Origin: Triplophysa rosa | Lineage: Eukaryota > Chordata > Actinopteri > Cypriniformes > Nemacheilidae | Direction of reading: 5' to 3' | DNA: 64,000 nt | Assembly (NCBI RefSeq): GCF_024868665.1 | Contig: NC_079895.1 | Location: forward strand, 22,510,219 to 22,574,218 | In this document: positions 57,261 through 64,000 of the stretch, piece after piece | How the letters are laid out: each line of letters begins with the position of its first letter | Position numbering within the stretch: position 1 is the first letter of the stretch | The notes under the pieces: model-generated | What the model saw: only the letters and a program-made list of their open reading frames with translations | Database searches by the model: none | What the model was told of the DNA's origin: nothing | Translations under genes and position numbers: made by a program

Positions 57261-57392
57261 TTAAAGTGATAGTTTACCCCAAAATGAAAATTGTGTCATC
57301 CTTTCCTCACCCTGTTGTAATTTCAAACATGTATGACTTTCTTATGGAGAACACAAAAGAGGATATTTTGAAGAATGTTGGCAACTTGCCAC
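57261..57392 (+). mobile_element. Common cyprinid DNA repeat, 5' part
   Basis: TTAAAGTGATAGTTTACCCC, then AAATGAAAATTGTGTCATCC and ACACAAAAGAGGATATTTTG are the wording of a highly abundant short DNA element of cyprinid genomes. The opposite end is not present here; an end in reverse orientation is at 50081-50134. Confidence 0.7.
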
Positions 57393-57449
57393 TGCAGTTG
57401 CAACGAATGTAATCTTTTTCTTCTTTCTCCCAGCATATGCATCAGCCCT

Positions 57450-57577
57450 CATGGAGTCTCTGATACCGCTTTTCCACCGGGGCTGGTGTTGGAGCCGGAG
57501 CTGGTTCTGGGCCGAGGGTGGTGCTCTTCAGAACCGGCTCGCGTTTCCACTGTCAAGGAACGGAACCCTCTACGTCA
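57450..57577. repeat. Possible hAT-related fragment
   Basis: GCTTTTCCACCGGGGCTGG and CTCGCGTTTCCACTGTCAAG look like the termini of a repeat family with inverted GTTTCCACTG ends. Only part is present before the LINE tail. Confidence 0.3.
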
Positions 57578-57780
57578 CTCAACTCAACTTTATTTATATA
57601 GCGCTTTTACAATTTTCATTGTTACAAAGCAGCTGTACATGAGACATATTGACTATAAGCAAAATAATTAAAGTTGTACCTGCAAAAACAAGAAAAGGTT
57701 GAAAACACAGAAGACAGACATACCCACATACAAAACACTCCACACACACAATATGCACACGTACTAACACACATAGACAT

Positions 57781-57845
57781 AGAGACACACACACACACAC
57801 ACGGATGCGCACGCACACACACACAACACACACACACACACACAC
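57781..57845. repeat. (CA)n microsatellite
   Basis: Imperfect CA repeats extend from about 57770 to 57880, within the 3' part of the L2-like LINE. Cysteine/valine-rich and threonine/histidine-rich frames here are artefacts. Confidence 0.95.
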
Positions 57846-58514
57846 GTACACAGACAAGTACGCACACACACACACGCTCAGTGAGAGCACACATTTAGGA
57901 TAAAGGAGAGAGAAGCACAGGTCAAATATAACAGATAATAAATTCCTATATGCAATATTAATTAAGTAAAACTTTAAAATTCTAAAGCAGCCCCCCCGGT
58001 CAGGCAGATAGTGCAAAAACAGTATGCAAACGGTGGCGAGGAACCCAAAACTCTAATCGAGAAAAAAAACCTCAGGAGAACCCAGGCCCAACCAGGGGAT
58101 TCCAGTTCCCCTCTGGCAAAAGCTGCTGCCTCTGCACAAGCTCCAGAGAACTTGCACAACAAGGCTAAATAAAATAAATAAACTTAATAATAAAATAAAT
58201 TATAGTTTAAGATTATCATTAATAATCTAATAGCATTTGAAGTTTTGTGGTGAAGACATGTCAAGAGACCGCGTCCTTCTTTATCCAGCTCTATCATCTC
58301 AGCTCTTGTCAGGTCCCCACTTCCCATTCTCCGCTCTACCATCAGGTCAGGCCATGAACTGCATCCTGCTCGCTGTGGTAACCTTGGAACAATGAGACAA
58401 GACTGGCTGAGAGTAGAGTACTGTTCTGTACTCTTTGATGCAACAAGTACATCAGTTGTGTTTTTGGTTCCGGTTGATCTAACTAATGCAGCCTAAACCC
58501 TCTGAAGATTTATA

Positions 58515-59517
58515 TTATGGAAGAGTAGTGTATGCAAGATTAAAAAGATGCGTCTTTAGTCTAGATTTAAACTGACAGAGTGTGTCTGCCTCCCGGACAG
58601 TGCAGGGAAGACTATTCCAAAGTTTAGGCGCTAGATAGGAAAAGGATCTACCACCTGCACTTGATTTTGAAATTCTAGGTATTACCAACTGACAGGACGC
58701 CTGAGAGCGTAATGCACGTGAAGGACTGTAATACAAAAGGAGTTCATTCAAGTACTGAGGAGCTAAACCATGTAAGGCTTTATAGGTAATAAGCAAGATT
58801 TTAAAGTTAACGCGATGCTTTATAGGTAACCAGTGCAAGGTTGACAGAACCGGGCTAATATGTTCATACTTTTTTGTACGTGTAAGAACTCGAGCTGCCG
58901 CGTTTTGGACCAATTGGAGTTTTTGTAATAAGCCTGCAGGGCAACCACCTAACAGTGCATTACAGTAATCTAGTCTTGATGTCATGAATGCATGAATTAA
59001 CTTCTCTGCATCTGAGATTGACAGCATATGACGTAGTTTAGATATATTCTTAAAATGGAAAAACGCAATTTTACAGGTGTTGGCGACGTGGCTCTCAAAT
59101 GACAGATTACTATCGAATAGAACGCCAAGATTCTTTGCTGACGACGAGGGTTTTATGGAACATCCGTCAATAGTTAAACAGTATTCTTGGTTGTTACTTA
59201 TAGCAGTTTTCGGTCCAATAAGTAACACTTCCGTTTTGTCCGAGTTCAGTAATAAAAAGTTGTTACTCATCCAGTTTTTTAATATCGACTATGCATTCCA
59301 TTATTCGATGGAACTGCTGTGTTTCATGAGGCTTCGAGGAAATATAAAGTTGAGTATCGTCAGCATAACAGTGAAAGCTAACTCCGTGTCGCTTTATTAT
59401 ATCTCCTAGAGGTAGCATGTATAATGCGAAGAGCAGAGGCCCTAAGACTGAGCCCTGTGGTACACCGTACTGGACTTGCGATTTGCATGACACCTCATTG
59501 TTTATTGTTAATGACAA
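58515..59517 (-). pseudogene. L2-like reverse transcriptase C-terminal half (frameshifted)
   Basis: The first 84 codons hold [17 protein letters not shown] and the catalytic YADD (in [13 protein letters not shown]). The next 251 codons start [19 protein letters not shown] and end with the conserved LDYCNALLGGCP, LHWLPIKHRVNFKI and PKLWNSLP blocks of CR1/L2 elements. The two parts overlap in different frames around a run of six T at 59275-59280 (A on the coding strand); one base too many there breaks the frame. A replication slip or a sequencing error would both explain it. Endonuclease and most palm motifs upstream are missing. Confidence 0.8.
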
Positions 59518-59520
59518 TGC

Positions 59521-60163
59521 ATTATAGTATTAAAATGATTTAAAATGAAGTTGTGTTTAATGAAATTGTTGATAAGCATATAGAATAGATTAATAAAATG
59601 AACGTTTTATTTATCAACTGTTTAACAACACTAAATGTTTATTTACATTCAACATTATCAGCATTACTTCGTAACAATAAACAGGTAATTGCAATGTAAA
59701 TTTGCATGTTTTGACAAAATAGTCTTAATGTCAGTGTAGTTTTTTGTTATCGTTTTCATCACTATATGTTATTATCCTTTAGGATTTTTTTGTAAAATTT
59801 ACTTAATGACTAAATGTAAATGACTCTACTTATTAAACATAGGTAAGGTAAGGTAATAAGGTAAATGGCACCAAATGTGCATACATTTATGAAGAGTATT
59901 TGTATCTAAACTCTAATTACAATACATGTTTAATAGCACTACAAAGGTAAGAAACAATTGTGCAATGAAACGTATGTAGTTATTACATTTATAATTCAAA
60001 TATATTTTACCTCAGGTTAAATATATTTGCTATTTATTTATATATTTATAAATATAAAAAACAGAGTACAAGATAAATCAGTGTTTCTTAGTTTTTATAG
60101 TTTTCTCAACACTTTAACAGGCAGAACAAACACAAGCAAAATATATTTACATGGGGAAATTTC
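59521..60163. other. Noncoding stretch, no gene seen
   Basis: AT-rich sequence between the LINE and the minus-strand pseudogene; an octamer ATTTGCAT lies at 59700-59707. A short AGGTAAGGTAAGGTAATAAG iteration occurs near 59842-59862. Further exons of the pseudogene could lie here but none is recognised. Confidence 0.4.
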
Positions 60164-62790
60164 TCATTTACTTTTTTCTGAAACCCATCTCTGTCTTTCC
60201 ATGTTGTAAAATTGAGACTTCTGAAACTCTTTCCATGTCATCTCCTGCTCCATACCATGCTCTCTGTAAATGGAAAAGACCAGATCAGAGACTGTGTCTA
60301 TCAGCTCAGGCTGAGGAGGTAAATGCCACAGTGACACAGTCTTCATGGTGTTGCTCACAGGAGGAGAGCCTGGCCACAGACCCATGGATTCCAGCTCTGT
60401 CTTCATCCAGATCCACTGTTGATGAGAACACTTCCACTGATGTGTGTCATGATTGTATCCAGGAAGCTGTGGAGCAGGAGCTCTAGGAAGAGTTGTGTGC
60501 CTGGGTGTGATTGAAAATGAGAAGAAACGAATTAAGTATAGCCACCGATATTAAATATGGTAATTCTATCCACAAAATACTCTCTTACTTTGTGCTGTCT
60601 GTCGCAAAGGTGGTGGGCTGCACACTGAAGAAACGGGAGCAGAGGAACATGGTTCTGAAAGCACAAAAACAATAATTAAAGCTGTTCTAAACAAAGTAAA
60701 ACAAAACAAACAAATAAACTACAAACTTACCATGCGATGCCTTAGCTTTGTGTGGGACGCTATGGGATGAGGTCTCTGAAGTGTATAAAATGAATATAAA
60801 AAAATAATTCACAATTCCAAACAGAAATGATTCAACGCATATACATGTAGTGCAAAACATTCTTACCATCTTTGTTACATTCCTCAAAATAAAGTGTCCT
60901 GCACGCTCGAGACATACTCCTTTCTGCTGAAGAGACGCATTGTAAAAGAGGTGATAGATTATAAATGCATGTTTTTAAAACGATAATTCAGTGCATCCAT
61001 AAACTTGATATTAAAAACACACCTGTCGCTGAAACACTTTTCTTTGTTTGTGTAGAAGCCGATGGTTTCTGCACAAGAAACATCAGCTCTTTAGGAAGGG
61101 GCACAGGCGTTTTCAGAGCTGGTGCTTTAAAAAGGAAGACACAAAAAACAAAGAAACCAGAATATTACCAAGTTATATGGAAGACAGTTATTTGATCAGA
61201 GGCGGAAATGCAATGTCTTTACCATCCACAGGAGACAGATGCAGTTCATTTTTAGCGGCAGTCAGTGGTTTTGAAAGGACAGTAGATGGTTCTGCAAGAC
61301 ATAAAATCTTGTTAATATAAATACTCTTAAGAGATCTGCTTACTCAAATAGAATGAATGAAAAGGATGCATTATGCCTTCTCAAAGAATGTCACAAACAT
61401 TACAAACTAAACAGGAAATGTAAAACATTTAAATGCAAGAACATGCACGTCGTCTTGTATTAATACACAGAAATATGTATAAGTTTACAGTAAAAGTGAG
61501 CACTTACCCAGAACAGGGATTTATCAGTTCATTGTGGTGGGGGAATCAATTCATAGCCCCTTGAACAGTTAGTATAATGTCAACAGCACACAGATTTGTT
61601 AGTGACACACAGCCAACACATTAAGACAAAAATAATTCATATTCAGTTTTGTATAACATTTCATATCATAATTCATCAATACGACAGTGCTGAACCTAAA
61701 ATGTTTAAAAACCGTTGCTGTTTCCACGGAGTGTATCACTTCAGCAGCTGAGGACACTGATGAAGACTGTGCTGGTGCTAACAAAAAGTAAAAAAAATGG
61801 AACAATTATTAAATATATCAACTAATTTAATATAAGGTGTCATTTAAGAAAAAAAACACTTGCATTGCACCAGCAGCTTAGAGGGGGTGATGTTCAGCAA
61901 TGCACTCTCCAGCTCAGCATCTTCATCCATCTCTGTATGGTTGACAAAGAAGAGTTAAAGGTTGCTTTTATGCTGCACTTGGAGTTTTTTCAAATGTAAC
62001 TGTGCTATACAAAGAATAAGGTACACATATACTTATTGACATAATTGTAAAGATTCTCTTCTGAAGGGCAAATGAGGGGAAATAAACCACTGACCTGTGG
62101 GCTCAGATGTGGCACTTGAGGCAGGCAGGGACACGCAGACGGGCAGACTGCTGCTGCTTCAGCAGGTATTGTTGCAGTTTATACATCCGTGTCCTTCAGA
62201 CACATTTTGCCCCCATTATAAAGGAAGCGTAACCATCAGCTCTGCTGTCCCAAATCTCCCTCCATGTACTCTTGGCACGAGTGCTGAAACCAAGCAGCTG
62301 GTCATCCTCCGATGAGGCCGCTGGTGCAGCTGGAGTTTTAGATGCATATCTTAAAAGAGACTGGATTTCCTCAAAGCAGGGCGTAATTCACAAAGGAGAT
62401 CAGGCTGCTCTTGCTGTGCCACTCAGTCATCATAACTCCTGCAACCTCTTCCTGCTGAAGGTTCTTTATCAGGTAGATGATGGTGTACCCCACATCATTT
62501 TCAAGGAGCCACCGGAAGGACTCCCCCTTGTATTTTCCAAACTGCAGGATGTACTCTCCAAAAACTTATTTTTGGTCTGATGCATCACCTCCTCTTTGAT
62601 GGACCACATTCAGAGCATTTTGTCTGACAAGCTCCACCTTAATTGGTGCCGACTTGTCCTGCAAAGATGGGTTGTTTTTTATCGCCCTGGCCTGGTCAGT
62701 TGGATCCTGCAGAAGATATCCCAGCGGTCCCTTACGGAACGTTACCTGAACCCTTCCAGGGAAAAAAAAGACCTTTTTCTGCATGATGAC
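60164..62790 (-). pseudogene. Multi-exon pseudogene with FGKYKG-type motif (multicopy fish family)
   Basis: Read on the minus strand, exon 62790-62096 opens after TCTCACAG. It encodes MQKKVFFFPGRVQVTFRKGP, later FGKYKGESFRWLLENDVGYT, then STWREIWDSRADGYASFIMG and MYKLQQYLLKQQQS. It contains a TAA at 62566-62568, a frameshift near 62400 and a TGA near 62208. Short exons follow at about 61933-61860, 61779-61716, 61291-61223, 61124-61023, 60923-60867, 60775-60731 and 60654-60589. The last five are multiples of three in length, phase 1 at both ends. Then 60500-60164 encodes LESMGLWPGSPPVSNTM and PPQPELIDTVSDLVFSIYRE. The wording matches a large fish gene family of unknown function, as I remember it; it may be transposon-derived. 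No catalytic role is claimed. Confidence 0.5.
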
Positions 62791-62960
62791 CTGTGAGACA
62801 TGAAGGGCAGTTTTTAAAATTTAAAGATTTACATTTGCATTCTTAAGTTTAACTGTAGAAGATGACAATCACAAGGGTTTTCATATATGCAGTACAAATA
62901 GTGTTGTGAACTTTTGTGTTCTAATAAGCATTCCAATATTTTACATTTCAGAAAAAACTC

Positions 62961-62986
62961 CATTCATTCATTCATTCATTCATTCT
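62961..62986. repeat. (TTCA)n microsatellite
   Basis: Six perfect CATT units in a row. Confidence 0.9.
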
Positions 62987-63033
62987 TCAGTAAACATTAA
63001 ACACTTACAACCAATGATGTCCCTTACGAAAAT

Positions 63034-63170
63034 TAACCATGGTTTTATTGCAGTTAAAACAAAACAAAAAAAGTTTACTGTAGTAAAACCATGGTTACCA
63101 CAGAATAACCATGGTTTAAAAAACATAGTTAAACCATTGATACTGTAGTAAAACCGTGGTTTTGCCAATA
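63034..63170. repeat. Palindromic AACCATGGTT repeat patch
   Basis: AACCATGGTT or a one-base variant occurs four times in both orientations with TACTGTAGTAAAACC-type spacers, giving a nested hairpin. A common dispersed element in fish genomes. Confidence 0.75.
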
Positions 63171-63589
63171 GTTATCAATACATGAAGAAAATAAGGTTAC
63201 AACCATTTTACAAAAATATAAAAAAATATGCTTAAGGGTTATAATAAGGAAAACAAGGCAAGCGATCTAATGTGCTTTGTAATTAACTGAAAATATGAAC
63301 TGTTTTAATTTGCAAAATAAAAAATAAAAAGTTTATGCAAAAAAAAGGTAACTTAAACATCCAACAACTCTCTCAGCAAACAACACCCGAATCTATACGT
63401 AAACATAAAAAACCATTACAAAACAACTGAAATGTACAAGCATAAACATGAATTAGGGTCATGTTCATTCATACTTAGCGTGCAAATGACCCAGCGATGT
63501 GTTTTAGAGAGAAGTTTGGGAACAAACAATATATCATTGGGTGCTTCCCGGAGTTTTTGACACAAAAACTATGGAGGACTAAACCTGCA

Positions 63590-63915
63590 AAAATTATAAA
63601 TAAATTAATGTATAAATAAATAAATATATAAACGAATAAATGTAATAATATGAAAATAAATACAGGAATGAATGGTTTGATAAAACAAAATAATTCGTTT
63701 TAGCTATTATTGATCTTAGCTTTAACTTTTCTTTTCATTTTTTAAATTGATTTATTATTTTTTGTGTCCATTTTTAATTATTTTTAATTATTATTATTAT
63801 TTTTTAGATTATTTTATTTATCATTTCCTTTTATTTTTACATTTATTTATTTTTATATTTATTTATTATCGCATGTATTTATTTCCACTTTTATTTATTT
63901 ATTCTTGAATTTATT
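63590..63915. repeat. AT-rich low-complexity block
   Basis: ATAAATAA-type units (63595-63665) are followed by TTTATTTA-type units (63715-63915), so the two halves could pair as a long hairpin. No coding potential. Confidence 0.85.
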
Positions 63916-64000
63916 CTTACTTTTCTGTGTCTTGTATAATTAGATGGGTTGGTCTTGCCTACTATTGGTTCAGCGTAGATTGAAGCGTTTGATCGATTAC

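Larger units (their letters stand above)
57578..59520 (-). mobile_element. 5'-truncated L2-like LINE
   Basis: The minus strand reads reverse transcriptase C-terminus (59517 to 58515), a ~0.9-kb 3' untranslated part including a CA microsatellite, and a terminus AAGCGCTATATAAATAAAGT followed by TTGAG units at 57578. It is truncated inside the reverse transcriptase at about 59520. The same terminus appears as solo tails at 12307 and 35758. Confidence 0.8.
62791..64000. other. Repeat-rich end of the window
   Basis: Contains a TTCA microsatellite (62961-62986), a palindromic AACCATGGTT patch (63034-63170) and a long AT-rich low-complexity block (63590-63915). An octamer ATTTGCAT lies at 62833-62840. 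No gene is recognised, though upstream exons of the minus-strand pseudogene could be here. Confidence 0.45.

Noticed and set aside
57594..58016. A 140-codon minus-strand frame rich in Cys and Val
   Set aside because: It is produced by the CA microsatellite in the LINE 3' region and has no domain.

Overview
The window looks like chromosomal DNA of a teleost, most likely a cyprinid. Evidence is AT-rich DNA, vertebrate-type split genes, a fish-style POU3F3 gene, a tRNA-derived V-SINE-like repeat, L2- and RTE-type LINE pieces, Tc1/mariner and hAT elements with readable termini, and many short palindromic elements of kinds that are abundant in cyprinid genomes. Family names for repeats rest on memory, not on a search.

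Region 1 (1-29.2 kb) is gene-poor. Its only clear gene is pou3f3 (brn1-like neural transcription factor) at 16.6-18.1 kb on the plus strand. The POU-specific domain and homeodomain lie in one long exon. A second small exon 210 bp downstream can be joined through two different 5' splice sites, so three C-termini are possible. The flanks are long noncoding DNA with several octamer (ATGCAAAT) sites, as expected for a developmental gene in a regulatory desert, with scattered miniature transposons.

Region 2 (29.2-42.4 kb) is repeat-rich. It holds an apparently complete Tc1/mariner element of the DD36E type (346-codon open transposase, identical 33-bp ends), a 2.4-kb inverted repeat with ~1-kb arms, a zinc-finger exon split by a 27/29-bp minisatellite, and a 5'-truncated RTE-like LINE lying against a hAT transposase fragment.

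Region 3 (42.4-54.9 kb) is the most unusual part. A TATA box and two N-terminal exons lead into three tandem copies of a six-exon PIM-like serine/threonine kinase cassette. The cassettes are joined by phase-1 linker exons with no promoter or first exon between them, and end in an exon with a 30-residue tandem repeat. The layout is that of one gene for a triple-kinase protein, but every cassette carries at least one disabling lesion. Relics of a fourth unit lie downstream. A nested pair of hAT-like elements interrupts the region.

Region 4 (54.9-64 kb) holds a THAP-type zinc-finger gene remnant with a SINE in its intron, a truncated L2-like LINE, a minus-strand multi-exon pseudogene of a fish family with an FGKYKG-type motif, and simple or palindromic repeats to the end.
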